DNA from: Saccharibacillus alkalitolerans
Lineage (GTDB): Bacteria > Bacillota > Bacilli > Paenibacillales > Paenibacillaceae
Assembly: GCF_011090185.1 (NCBI RefSeq)
Contig: NZ_JAAFGS010000008.1
Coordinates: 124,001-188,000 of the forward strand
Reading direction: 5' to 3'
Length of the DNA stretch: 64,000 nt
This document shows, piece by piece, positions 30,131 through 38,554 of the stretch. Under the pieces are notes generated by a model. The model searched no databases. It saw only the letters and a program-made list of their open reading frames with translations, and was not told the DNA's origin. Each line of letters begins with the position of its first letter. Position 1 is the stretch's first letter. Position numbers and translations under genes: made by a program.

Positions 30131-30589
30131 TCAGGAAAGTTTTTCGCTCCGGCTCAGCACCATGTCCACATGCGGAATATCGTCTTCCAAATACACGTCG
30201 GAAACGGAGCGGAAGCCGAAGGAACCGTAGAATTTTTCCAAATAATGCTGCGCCTGAATCTTGACGTCCGCCTCGCTCCACTGTTCGCCGAGGAAGGCGA
30301 TCGCGCGGTTCATCAGTTCCTGCGCCAAGCCCTGCCCGCGGAATTCGGAGTTGACCAGAACGCGTCCGATGGAAGACTGGTCGTAGGAGACGCCGGGAGG
30401 GAGCAGGCGACAGTAGGCCGCGATCTGTCCGTCTTCCTCCGCGTATAAATGATGGCTCAGCGGATCTTTGCCGTCGACTTCGGGGTAGAGGCAGTTTTGC
30501 TCCAAGACGAAGACGTTTACCCGTTCGCGCAAAATGCGGTACACTTCGTCTCCGGTCAATTGTCGAAACGATTTCAAATGCCATTGCAT
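30131..30589 (-). CDS. ElaA-like GNAT acetyltransferase
   Basis: Probable N-acetyltransferase of the ElaA group, substrate unknown, 152 residues. The family features are WHLKSFRQLTGDEVYRILRERVNVFVLEQNC at the N-terminus (ElaA proteins begin this way), RVLVNSEFRGQGLAQELMNRAI as the acetyl-CoA loop and KIQAQHYLEKFYGSFGF near the C-terminus, followed by EDDIPHVDM. It is monocistronic. Confidence 0.9.
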   Translation of the reverse strand: MQWHLKSFRQLTGDEVYRILRERVNVFVLEQNCLYPEVDGKDPLSHHLYAEEDGQIAAYCRLLPPGVSYDQSSIGRVLVNSEFRGQGLAQELMNRAIAFLGEQWSEADVKIQAQHYLEKFYGSFGFRSVSDVYLEDDIPHVDMVLSRSEKLS

Positions 30590-30706
30590 GTCTCAGGATT
30601 CCTCTCGTGCCGGATTTTGGTTTGAATTTGAAGGATCGGATACATGCATTATAAGAGCCGGCCGCCGCCCTGTAAATTGCCGCCTGCGGAAATGCTTCCG
30701 GGAAGG

Positions 30707-30712
30707 TATAAT
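30707..30712 (+). promoter_or_regulatory. Possible -10 element of DUF402-like gene
   Basis: TATAAT consensus 57 bases before ATG 30769; no good -35 is seen at proper spacing. Confidence 0.35.
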
Positions 30713-30768
30713 GGGAGCGGCATCCGGACGTCGCGCGACAGAATCCGGGAAACGGAAAGGAGAAGCCG

Positions 30769-31294
30769 ATGGAGTTGAAGCTGCATGCGCTGAAATACGG
30801 ACATACCCCCCCATTACGACTGGGAAATGAAGCTGCTCGAGGAGCGCGAAGGCTGCCTGATTGCCGAAGGCAAAGCCGGGCGCCGATTGAAGCATCATAC
30901 GAAAGGGCAAACCTTTACCGTTCCGCACGCCTCGCTTGAAGTCTACGCGCTGAACGAAGGGTATACGGTAAGCTTCGATATCGCGGAAGGCGGAGTGATC
31001 TCGATCTACTGCAATATCGCGCAGCCGTGCGTAAGGAAAGGGAATGATGTCTCGTTCGTCGATCTCGATCTGGACCTGCTCTGGAACGAGGAACTGGGCT
31101 GGCGGGTAGTCGACGAGGACGAGTTCGAGGACAACCGCCGGCGGCTCGGTTATCCCGACGAACTGGTCCGGTACGCGCAGCGGTCGCTGCGGGATCTTCA
31201 GGAACGCGCGCACCGGGGAAGATTTCCGTTCGACGGAAGCCTTGACGCGCAAGTGTCCAGAATCGCGGCCGAAACGGCGAAGCTGAACGAATAG
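30769..31294 (+). CDS. DUF402-like protein, apparently frameshifted at a C7 tract
   Basis: Probable member of the DUF402 phosphatase-like/RNA-binding family. The best ribosome site (AAAGGAG) serves ATG 30769, which starts MELKLHALKYGHTP. The main open frame, however, starts only at ATG 30827 (MKLLEEREGCLIAEG) and is offset by one base. Seven C at 30806-30812 separate them; with six C the two parts join as KYGHTPHYDWEMKLLEE. The downstream 155 residues contain HASLEVYALNEGYTVSFDIAEGG and the DUF402-like DLDLDLLWNEE...VVDEDEFEDN. It is either a sequencing or assembly indel, a phase-variable tract, or a recently broken gene restarting at 30827. Confidence 0.75.
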
Positions 31295-31311
31295 CTTCGC
31301 CGTTTTTTTTA
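31273..31311 (+). terminator. Terminator overlapping the DUF402-like stop codon
   Basis: AACGGCGAAGCT (31273-31284) pairs with AGCTTCGCCGTT (31293-31304), followed by a long T-run. The hairpin's 5' arm encodes the last residues of the gene. Confidence 0.88.
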
Positions 31312-31398
31312 TCGCTCGGGAGAAGAAGCAGGGAAGAAAGCGAATGAAATAACGTGAAAAAAGAAATTTTTTTTCGTGTAAATTTATCTATTGAAGTG

Positions 31399-31427
31399 TT
31401 TACATATAAAAAGAAAAGGATTATAAT
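31399..31427 (+). promoter_or_regulatory. mntH promoter
   Basis: TTTACA (31399-31404), 17-base spacer, TATAAT (31422-31427), a near-consensus sigma-A promoter. Confidence 0.8.
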
Positions 31428-31433
31428 CAGTTC

Positions 31434-31456
31434 AAAAGTTGCACTAGGGAAACATT
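31434..31456 (+). promoter_or_regulatory. Candidate MntR operator at mntH
   Basis: AAAAGTTGCACTAGGGAAAC begins at 31434, at the predicted transcription start. It resembles the MntR box of Bacillus mntH (TTTGC..AGGGAAAC). A weaker copy with TGTGCAAGGAGAACA follows at about 31459. Confidence 0.6.
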
Positions 31457-31527
31457 CATGTGCAAGGAGAACAAATGTAGCTGAAGGAAAGTGCACATAG
31501 AGCAGGAGACGGAGAGGTGAACGAATC

Positions 31528-32859
31528 ATGGAGAGAGAACTTGAACGAAAAGCGGCGCGGCAGAGAGAAAAGGCGCCGAATGAACTCGTAAGCGGCCAGG
31601 CACGGGCAAGAAACAAAACGGAGCTGGCTGCCGAGGCCGTGTTGAACGGAGAAACGAAAGGCTTTAGACGGCTGCTGCCGTTTCTGGGGCCGGCCTTTAT
31701 CGCCGCCGTCGCTTACATCGACCCCGGCAACTTCGCCACGAACATTACGGCGGGATCGCAGTACGGCTATATGCTGCTGTGGGTCATTTTCGCTTCGAAC
31801 CTGATGGCCGTGTTGATCCAGTCGCTGTCGGCGAAGCTGGGCATCGCGACGGGCCGCAATCTGCCGGAAGTCGCGCGCGACCGCTTCCCCAAAGGCGTCT
31901 CGATCTTCCTGTGGATTCAGAGCGAGCTGGTCATCATCGCGACCGACCTGGCCGAATTTATCGGGGCGGCATTGGGGCTGTATCTGATCTTCGGCATTCC
32001 GATGCTGCCGGCCGCGCTGATTACGGCCGTCGCGTCGTTCGCGATTCTTGAGCTTCAGCGCCGCGGCTTCCGCACGCTGGAGACCGGCATCGCGGGCATG
32101 GTCGTCGCCGTCGTGCTGGCCTTCGCGTTTCAAGTGTTCATGGCGAAGCCGGATATGGGCGCCGTGACGGCGGGCATCTTCACGCCGAACTTCGCGGGCA
32201 CGCAGAGCGTGATGCTGGCCGCGGGCATTCTGGGCGCGACGGTCATGCCGCACGCCATTTACCTGCATTCCTCGCTGACGCAGAATCGGATCGTCGGACG
32301 CAACGAAGCGGAGAAGAAGAAAATTTTCCGGCTTGAATTCTTCGACATCGTCTTCGCGATGATCGTGGCCGGCGCGGTCAATATGGCCATGCTGATTATC
32401 GCGGCGGCGCTGTTTTTCAAAAACGGCCTGCTGGTCGAAGAGCTGGATCAAGCGTTCATCCATTTCCGCGAATTGGCCGGTCCGGCCACGGCGATCTCCT
32501 TCGGGCTCGGCCTGCTGATCGCCGGCCTGTCGAGCTCGTCGGTCGGCACGATGTCCGGCGATGTGGTCATGCAGGGATTCATCAACAAGCGGATCAACCT
32601 GTATCTGCGCCGGGCCATCACGATGGTGCCCCCTCTTGCGCTTATCGTCTCGGGAATCGACGCGACCCGCGCGCTTGTCGTCAGCCAAGTGATTCTGTCG
32701 TTCGGCATCGCATTTGCGCTGGTGCCGCTGATGGTCTTCACCGGGGACCGCAAGCTGATGGGAGGCCTTGTGAACCATCCGGTCACGAAGGTGCTGGGCT
32801 GGGCGATCGCGGCGCTGGTTATCGCGCTGAACGTCTTCCTCATCGTCGAAAGCTTCTGA
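31528..32859 (+). CDS. mntH: Nramp-family divalent metal transporter MntH
   Basis: Proton-coupled Mn2+ (and Fe2+) importer in the cytoplasmic membrane, 443 residues with about 11 TM helices after a polar N-terminus of about 45 residues. The metal-site motif YIDPGNFATN in TM1 and the VMPHAIYLHS motif in TM6 are intact. ATG 31528 is 8 bases from GAGAGGTG. Its promoter has a near-consensus structure and overlaps a MntR-like box, predicting repression by manganese. A terminator follows. Confidence 0.95.
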   Translation: MERELERKAARQREKAPNELVSGQARARNKTELAAEAVLNGETKGFRRLLPFLGPAFIAAVAYIDPGNFATNITAGSQYGYMLLWVIFASNLMAVLIQSLSAKLGIATGRNLPEVARDRFPKGVSIFLWIQSELVIIATDLAEFIGAALGLYLIFGIPMLPAALITAVASFAILELQRRGFRTLETGIAGMVVAVVLAFAFQVFMAKPDMGAVTAGIFTPNFAGTQSVMLAAGILGATVMPHAIYLHSSLTQNRIVGRNEAEKKKIFRLEFFDIVFAMIVAGAVNMAMLIIAAALFFKNGLLVEELDQAFIHFRELAGPATAISFGLGLLIAGLSSSSVGTMSGDVVMQGFINKRINLYLRRAITMVPPLALIVSGIDATRALVVSQVILSFGIAFALVPLMVFTGDRKLMGGLVNHPVTKVLGWAIAALVIALNVFLIVESF

Positions 32860-32917
32860 CGGCGGACGGATTCGAGGGGGCTGCTTTTGAAACGGCTGCC
32901 GCCTCCTTATGTCCGCT

Positions 32918-32950
32918 AAAGCCTTTTGCTTCGGCAAAGGGCTTTTTTAT
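32918..32950 (+). terminator. Terminator after mntH
   Basis: AAAGCC.TTTTGC pairs with GCAAA.GGGCTTT around a TTCG tetraloop, followed by T-run. Confidence 0.8.
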
Positions 32951-32988
32951 TTGTTAAAAGTGTTTACGCAGATCGCGAATAACGTAAA

Positions 32989-33018
32989 TTGAATGTAAAG
33001 CGGTTCCGGTGGTATGAT
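32989..33018 (+). promoter_or_regulatory. Probable promoter of PAP2 gene
   Basis: TTGAAT (32989-32994), 18-base spacer, TGGTATGAT (extended -10, hexamer 33013-33018). Confidence 0.6.
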
Positions 33019-33075
33019 AAAAACTTGCGTTTTCAACGCGGCGCATGACTTCATGATGAACTCGGAGGAAAAGAA

Positions 33076-33801
33076 ATGTCACAATCGGAAAACAAAGTCT
33101 CGAGAAAGCGAACCGCCCTGCATTTTGCGGGATTCGGCATACTGGCTGTCGCCTTTGTAGTGATCGCGATGCTGGTCGGTTCCGGCTACCAGGCCGTCGT
33201 CGATTTCGACCATAAATGGATCGGACGGATTCAAGGACAGGAATCGCCGGGATGGACGAAAACGGCCGAAACGCTGTCCTGGATCGGCTCGACGAAAATC
33301 GTGATCGCGATCGAAGCGATTCTGCTGCTGCTTCTGCTGCTCGTGCCGAAGCTGCGCTGGGAACCCCTGCTGCTGCTGTGCGCGACGGGAGGAAGCGCGC
33401 TGCTCAATATTCTGCTCAAAAATATATTTCGGCGAGACCGTCCGGATATCAATCGGCTGGCGGAAGAATACTCGTTCAGCTTCCCGAGCGGACACTCGAT
33501 GGGGGCCTTCGCGCTGTACGGTATTCTGTCCTATATCCTCTGGCGTCTGATCAAGCCGCTGCCCCTGCGGATTGCGGCGCTGGCGCTTTGCGTTCTGCTG
33601 ACGCTGTCGATCGGCATCAGCCGGATTTATCTCGGCGTTCATTACCCGAGCGACGTGATCGGTGGATACGTGGCGAGCGCCGCCTGGCTGGCGCTGACGA
33701 TCGGAGCGTTCGAATACTGGCGTCATCGGAGGCAGCGCCGCCTTGGAGGGCTGTCGGAAGCGGATCGGCAGGAAGGCATGGAGAACGGAGTTCGGATGTA
33801 A
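33076..33801 (+). CDS. PAP2-family membrane phosphatase
   Basis: Integral membrane phosphatase, probably dephosphorylating undecaprenyl pyrophosphate or phosphatidylglycerophosphate outside the membrane. It has 241 residues with about six TM helices. The three PAP2 motifs are intact: KNIFRRDRP, SFSFPSGHSMGA and SRIYLGVHYPSDV, giving the catalytic His residues. AGGAAAAGAA precedes ATG 33076. It could contribute to bacitracin tolerance as BcrC-type enzymes do; that is inference. Confidence 0.9.
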   Translation: MSQSENKVSRKRTALHFAGFGILAVAFVVIAMLVGSGYQAVVDFDHKWIGRIQGQESPGWTKTAETLSWIGSTKIVIAIEAILLLLLLLVPKLRWEPLLLLCATGGSALLNILLKNIFRRDRPDINRLAEEYSFSFPSGHSMGAFALYGILSYILWRLIKPLPLRIAALALCVLLTLSIGISRIYLGVHYPSDVIGGYVASAAWLALTIGAFEYWRHRRQRRLGGLSEADRQEGMENGVRM

Positions 33802-33806
33802 AACAG

Positions 33807-33850
33807 AAAAAGCACCCGCGCCGCCGAATGGCGGCTGCGGGTGCTTTTTT
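33807..33850. terminator. Terminator between PAP2 and msrC genes
   Basis: AAAAGCACCCGC pairs with GCGGGTGCTTTT with inner GCCGCC/GGCGGC, followed by T-run. It may serve both convergent genes. Confidence 0.85.
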
Positions 33851-33911
33851 GTTCGAACGCCATTCGGGCCGTCCGGAAGACGGAAGCGCATTGCGGGTAA
33901 CCGTCTTGGTA

Positions 33912-34391
33912 TTACAGTTGAGCGACGAGAATCTCGGCGAATTTTTCGAGGAATTCGCGGTCGGTCTCGTCGAAGCGGGCGTGTTCCGGACTGTCGATGT
34001 CCAGCACGCCGATCAGCTCGCCGCCTTTGACCAGCGGCACGACGATCTCGCTGTTGGTGGCGGAGTCGCAGGCGATATGGCCGGGGAACGCGTGCACGTC
34101 TTCGACGAGCTGCGTCTCGCGCGTTTGCGCGGCCGTGCCGCATACGCCTTTGCCCAGCGGGATACGGATGCAGGCGGGCAGTCCCTGGAACGGACCGAGC
34201 ACCAGTTCTTTCCCGTCGTACAGGTAGAAGCCGGACCAGTTGGTATCGGGCAGGCACTGCGCCAGCAGCGCCGAAGCGTTGGCGAGGTTGGCGATCCGGT
34301 CGGGTTCGCCGTCGATCAGGGCTTTCAATTGGGACAGCGCGGTCGCGTAATTTTCTTCGCGCGAGCCGGCGTAGCTTTTCGTTTCAAACAT
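33912..34391 (-). CDS. msrC: Free methionine-(R)-sulfoxide reductase (GAF type)
   Basis: Reduces free Met-R-sulfoxide to methionine in the cytoplasm, 159 residues, the usual size for the YtsP/fRMsr family. The GAF fold includes NWSGFYLYDGKELVLGPFQGLPACIRIPLGKGVCGTAA and DVHAFPGHIACDSATNSEIVVPL; the three conserved catalytic/resolving Cys are all present. ATG 34391 is 9 bases from AGGAGG; the frame extends further upstream without support. Confidence 0.93.
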   Translation of the reverse strand: MFETKSYAGSREENYATALSQLKALIDGEPDRIANLANASALLAQCLPDTNWSGFYLYDGKELVLGPFQGLPACIRIPLGKGVCGTAAQTRETQLVEDVHAFPGHIACDSATNSEIVVPLVKGGELIGVLDIDSPEHARFDETDREFLEKFAEILVAQL

Positions 34392-34652
34392 GGGCGTGAG
34401 CCTCCTATTCGCGTGCGGTTTCGAAAAATGTCGATTGAGCCGGCCGTGCCGCAAAATCGGCACCCCGACATTCTTAATTAAGGCCTGTTCCCGCCGAAAT
34501 GTCAATGCGCGAAGCTTGGGAAACCGAATGTTTCCGGTGTGAAAAGGGCGGGTAAGTAGTGGATAACTCAAACGCTGCGTATTTTGCCGAATGGAGCCAC
34601 GATTCGACCTACGGGAATGCGACAGCCGTTCACAGAATGGAGGAGAGGCGAT

Positions 34653-34955
34653 ATGCAGGCCGCAACGCAGAATTTATTCATACGGATTCACCTGCTGCAT
34701 TACGCGGAGGAGCAGGACATTTCGATCCGCGAAGCGCTGCCCAAACTGGAGCGTGCCGGTTACCGGGTCGCGGATCGGGAAGTGAAACAGGAGCTGGAAA
34801 ACCTGGCTGCCGAAAATCTGCTTACCGCCCACGGCGAGGAGTACACGCTGACGGGGGCGGGAATCGACGAGCTGCGCAAAATTCGCGGTTCGCTCGGAAG
34901 CATGTGCTCGGAAGTGCTGACCGAGAGCCGCACCGCCAAGGCCGCCAGAGTCTAA
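34653..34955 (+). CDS. Small winged-helix (PadR-like) protein
   Basis: Possible DNA-binding protein, 100 residues. The N-terminal LFIRIHLLHYAEEQDISIREALPKLERAGYRV and the following KQELENLAAENLLTAHGEEYTLTGAGIDEL resemble a PadR/MarR-type winged helix in order and spacing. ATG 34653 follows GGAGGAG by 7 bases. It precedes the DHA2 exporter by about 270 bases with a terminator-like hairpin between them, so direct regulation of the exporter is only a possibility. Confidence 0.75.
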   Translation: MQAATQNLFIRIHLLHYAEEQDISIREALPKLERAGYRVADREVKQELENLAAENLLTAHGEEYTLTGAGIDELRKIRGSLGSMCSEVLTESRTAKAARV

Positions 34956-35028
34956 GCGGACGAAGGCATCATGATCCCTTTTGCGCCGACGATGATAGAA
35001 ACGATTCGAAAACGACTCGGCGAATGTT

Positions 35029-35076
35029 AAACCCTCGATGCGCCTCTTCGGAGGCAGAGACGGGGGTTTTTATTAT
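35029..35076 (+). terminator. Probable terminator after winged-helix gene
   Basis: AACCCTCG and CGGGGGTT arms enclose a GCCTC-TTCG-GAGGC hairpin, followed by TTTATT. Confidence 0.6.
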
Positions 35077-35225
35077 GGCTTGGTTGGATTTGCATGCCGA
35101 TCGATTCGGAATTCGGTTCGTTCGCCGGCTTGACGTGGTAAGATGGAAAAAGTGCCGCCGAGATCGGAGCGGCAATTTTGGACGGGGCGCCGGAGCGCCT
35201 GATCCGACGGAAGGATTTGACGAAA

Positions 35226-36737
35226 GTGGAACAATCGCAAGACAAACGGAAATATGTGCTGGCCGGCTTGATGCTGTCCACGTTTCTGGCGGCGGTGGAA
35301 GGAACGGTCATCAGTCCGGCGACGCCGTCGATCGTGGGCGAATTCGAGGCGGCTTCGCTCATGAGTTGGGTCTTCGCGGCCTACCTGCTGACGATGGCCG
35401 TCACGACGCCGATCTTCGGCAAACTGAGCGACTTGTTCGGGCGCAAGCCCGTTTTCCTGACCGGATGCCTGCTGTTTATCGCGGGGTCCGCCCTGTGCGG
35501 CTTCGCGGGAGGCATGGAGCAGCTGATCGCGTTCCGCGCCCTGCAGGGAATCGGGGCGGGAGCCGTCATTCCGGTCACCTACACGATCGTGGGCGACCTG
35601 TACAAAATGGAGGAACGCGGCAAGGTCCAGGGCATGATCAGCTCGGTGTGGGGCATCGCGTCGCTCGTCGGTCCGCTGCTGGGCGGATACCTCGTCGATG
35701 CGTTTTCCTGGCGCTGGATTTTCGGCATCAACGTGCCGTTCGGCCTGCTGGCCGTGCTGTTTATCGCGCTGTTTCTGAAAGAGGAGCGGACGCGTAAAAA
35801 GGCGCAGATCGACTGGGCCGGAGCGGCTACCTTTACGATCGGCATGACGGCGCTGCTGCTCGGATTGACTTCCGGCGGAGAAAACGCGTCGTGGGGATCT
35901 CCGCTGATCGTCGGTCTGCTGGCCGGTTCGGCGATCATGCTGGTGCTCTTCGTATGGATCGAGAGCCGTGCGGCGGAACCGATGGTTCCGCTGAAGCTGT
36001 TTCGCATCCGGGATATTACGTTCTCGAGCCTTGCGGCGATCTTCGTCAGCACGCTGCTCATCGGCTTGACGACCTACATCCCACTCTGGGTGCAGGGCGT
36101 GCAGCAGGGCAGCGCGGTGCTGTCGGGGCTGCTGCTGGCACCGATGTCGTTCAGCTGGATCGCCGGTTCGTTTATCGGCGGGCGGATGATCGCCAAGAGC
36201 GGAGCGCGCGGCGCGGCCGTGATCGGATTGGCGGCGCTCGTCGCGGGCAGCGCCGGCGTCGCGCTGCTCGGCAGCGATTCGCCGGGTTATCTGCTGCCGC
36301 TGCTGATGCTGGTGCTCGGCGTAGGCTTCGGCATGTCGCTCACCGTGTTCACGATCGTGGCGCAGTCCTCGGTCGGCTATTCGCTGCGGGGGGCCTCGAC
36401 GGCGCTGAATACGTTCCTGCGAACGCTCGGCCAGACGCTCGGAGTCGCTTTTTTCGGGACGCTGCTGAACGCTTCCCTGCTGTCGGGGGGCGGGACTTCG
36501 GGATCGACGGGCGTCAGCGAAGCCGACATCAACGCGCTGCTGTCGGAACATGAACGGGCGGCGATGTCTCCGGATAAGCTCGGCAGCCTCTCGGGCGTAC
36601 TGGAAGGCGGCCTGCATACGCTGTTCGTCGTCATGCTGATCTTAACGGTGCTCGGCCTGCTGGCGGTACTGCCGCTGAGCAAGCAGCCGCCCGCGCCGGA
36701 AGGGGAGCGGGGGGAGACGGATCCGGACGCCGTCTGA
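35226..36737 (+). CDS. DHA2-family MFS multidrug exporter (EmrB/QacA)
   Basis: Drug:proton antiporter, 503 residues with about 14 TM helices. Motif A is GKLSDLFGRKPVFLTG, and the motif-C-like region is IGAGAVIPVTYTIVGDLY with GPLLGGYLVDAFSWRWIFGINVPFG, typical of EmrB/QacA. GTG 35226 lies 10 bases after GGAAGGA; a longer frame to 35178 is less supported. It is monocistronic with a very strong terminator after it. The transported compounds are unknown. Confidence 0.92.
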   Translation: MEQSQDKRKYVLAGLMLSTFLAAVEGTVISPATPSIVGEFEAASLMSWVFAAYLLTMAVTTPIFGKLSDLFGRKPVFLTGCLLFIAGSALCGFAGGMEQLIAFRALQGIGAGAVIPVTYTIVGDLYKMEERGKVQGMISSVWGIASLVGPLLGGYLVDAFSWRWIFGINVPFGLLAVLFIALFLKEERTRKKAQIDWAGAATFTIGMTALLLGLTSGGENASWGSPLIVGLLAGSAIMLVLFVWIESRAAEPMVPLKLFRIRDITFSSLAAIFVSTLLIGLTTYIPLWVQGVQQGSAVLSGLLLAPMSFSWIAGSFIGGRMIAKSGARGAAVIGLAALVAGSAGVALLGSDSPGYLLPLLMLVLGVGFGMSLTVFTIVAQSSVGYSLRGASTALNTFLRTLGQTLGVAFFGTLLNASLLSGGGTSGSTGVSEADINALLSEHERAAMSPDKLGSLSGVLEGGLHTLFVVMLILTVLGLLAVLPLSKQPPAPEGERGETDPDAV

Positions 36738-36853
36738 TCGGGCCGTCACGGCCGAGCCGCGCGCCCGAGGCTTGGACGCCCCGGTAGAAGGGACGGCGAA
36801 GTCCTTATGCGGCGTCCCGTCCCGGCGCTGAACGGCATTCCGGCTCCGCTTGC

Positions 36854-36904
36854 CAAAAAGACGATTTCCCGCGCCTCGAAACGAAGCGGGAAATCGTCTT
36901 TTTG
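36854..36904. terminator. Long bidirectional terminator
   Basis: A 19-bp perfect stem (36854-36872 with 36886-36904), with AAAAAG and CTTTTT edges, serving the exporter and probably the convergent marR gene. Confidence 0.88.
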
Positions 36905-37062
36905 TGTGACTCAAGTATCCGGCTGCCCGTGCTGGACCGGAGTATAATCGAAGAGGCTTTTACAACATTGAGAAAATTTTCACTTAATAAGGCGGCACGG
37001 ATTTCGTAAAAAGACCGCCGCCGGGACGAAGCCGCGACGCCGTTATTTTCGGAACGAAGCCG

Positions 37063-37530
37063 TTATTTTCGTGCCGACGGAGACAATCTTTCCGCTTCCA
37101 TGCCCATTTTCTTGAGCAGCGAGATCAACTGCAGCTTTTCTTCCTCTTCGAGGCCGCTCAGCGCGTTGGTGAGACGGTCGGCATAATTCGGATAAGCTTC
37201 GTCCATCAGGGCTCTGCCTTTGTCGGTCAGTTCGGCATAGATGACGCGGCGATCGGTCGGGCAGGGATGGCGGACCAGCATGCCGTGACGCTCCAGTTTG
37301 TCGATGACGTAAGTAACGTTGCCGCTCTGCAGCAGGAGCTTGGCTCCGATCTGCTGGATCGGCTGTTGGCCTTTGAAATACAGCACTTCAAGAACGGCGA
37401 ACGCCGTCGGGTTGAATCCTTGGATCTTGCTGCCGCTGACGGCATGTTCGCTGACGCTCTTGAACGACTTGGCGAACACCCGGTACAGATGCAGCGCCAG
37501 TTCGGTATCGCGTGCCTGGGAATGAATCAT
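37063..37530 (-). CDS. MarR-family transcriptional regulator
   Basis: Dimeric winged-helix repressor, 155 residues. The sequence has FNPTAFAVLEVLYFKGQQPIQQIGAKLLLQSGNVTYVIDKLERHGML followed by the wing HPCPTDRRVIYAELTDKG, a clear MarR signature. It contains no Cys suitable for an OhrR-type redox switch. GGAGG lies 4 bases before ATG 37530. The divergent neighbours are ecsAB; a palindrome at 37658 lies between them and could be its operator. Confidence 0.9.
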   Translation of the reverse strand: MIHSQARDTELALHLYRVFAKSFKSVSEHAVSGSKIQGFNPTAFAVLEVLYFKGQQPIQQIGAKLLLQSGNVTYVIDKLERHGMLVRHPCPTDRRVIYAELTDKGRALMDEAYPNYADRLTNALSGLEEEEKLQLISLLKKMGMEAERLSPSARK

Positions 37531-37657
37531 TGCGCCTCCGCCCTTTCAAATTTTGGTAGATGGAATATATTTATCTTAGTGCAGCGTTATCGGTTCGGAA
37601 CATGTCATTTGTCACAGTTTTTCATTTGAACTATTAAAATTTTGCGTTTTCACCGAA

Positions 37658-37673
37658 ACTTCAAATTTGAAGT
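37658..37673. promoter_or_regulatory. 16-bp perfect palindrome, candidate MarR operator
   Basis: ACTTCAAATTTGAAGT in the intergenic region between marR and ecsA. A related TTCAAATTTT half occurs near 37544 close to the marR start. Confidence 0.5.
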
Positions 37674-37819
37674 GACGGCGCACACAGGAGATATTTGGCG
37701 AAAAAAGCAACCAAAGTGCGAAAAAGTCGTATTATGGCGAAGAAAAACTTGTTTGCTGCGCTACAAGGACCGCAAGCAGGGAGCAGTGCTTTTGGTAAAC
37801 AGAAAGAGAGGGACGGCCG

Positions 37820-38554
37820 ATGGGAACGGAAGAGCAGGAACCGATCCTGCAGGAAGACAGGGTGCTGGATATCCGAATCGAGGAGGCCGGCTATTCGCCG
37901 GGGGACGCCCGGGTCCGGCAGATCGAATTCGGCGTGCGCAGCGGGGAATTGGTCGGGCTTATCGGGCCCAACGGAGCGGGAAAAAGCACGACGATCAAGG
38001 CGATCCTCAAGCTGATCCCCCATGTGAAGGGCGAAATCGCGATGGGCGGTTCGGGAACATACGCTTATGTGCCGGAACAGCCGCTCTACTACGACACGCT
38101 GACGCTGTGGGAGCATCTGTCGTTGGCGGGCGCGGCCTACGGAATGGAGGAAAAGGCGTTCGAGCGGAGCGCGGAAGAACTGTTGGAGCGGTTCCGGATG
38201 ACCGACGCCCGCGACAAGCTGCCCGGCGGCATGTCGAAGGGGATGAAGCAGAAAATGATGCTGATGCTCGGCTTCCTGCTGAAGCCGGACGTCTACATCG
38301 TCGACGAGCCGTTCATCGGTCTCGATCCGCGGGCGACCCGGGATTTTCTGCGGCTGCTGGAAGAGGAGCGGAAGCGCGGAGCGGGCGTGTTGATGTGCAC
38401 CCACGTCCTGGATACGGCAGAAAAAATTTGCGATTATTTCGTGCTGCTCTCGAACGGGGAAACGGCGGCGCAGGGCGACATGGCGCAGATCCGGAAAACG
38501 AGCGGACTGGCGGAAGGCGATCTGTTCGACTGTTTTGAGGCGCTGACCGTATGA
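37820..38554 (+). CDS. ecsA: ABC transporter ATP-binding protein EcsA
   Basis: ATPase subunit of the Ecs exporter, linked in Bacillus to secretion, intramembrane proteolysis and competence. It has 244 residues. Walker A is GPNGAGKST, YAYVPEQPLYYDTLTLWEHL is the EcsA-type region after the Q-loop, the signature is MSKGMKQKMMLML, Walker B is YIVDEPFIGLDP and the H-loop is CTHVLDTAE. Its stop overlaps the ecsB start by 4 bases. In most Bacillales ecsA follows hit; here marR is divergent instead. Confidence 0.9.
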   Translation: MGTEEQEPILQEDRVLDIRIEEAGYSPGDARVRQIEFGVRSGELVGLIGPNGAGKSTTIKAILKLIPHVKGEIAMGGSGTYAYVPEQPLYYDTLTLWEHLSLAGAAYGMEEKAFERSAEELLERFRMTDARDKLPGGMSKGMKQKMMLMLGFLLKPDVYIVDEPFIGLDPRATRDFLRLLEEERKRGAGVLMCTHVLDTAEKICDYFVLLSNGETAAQGDMAQIRKTSGLAEGDLFDCFEALTV

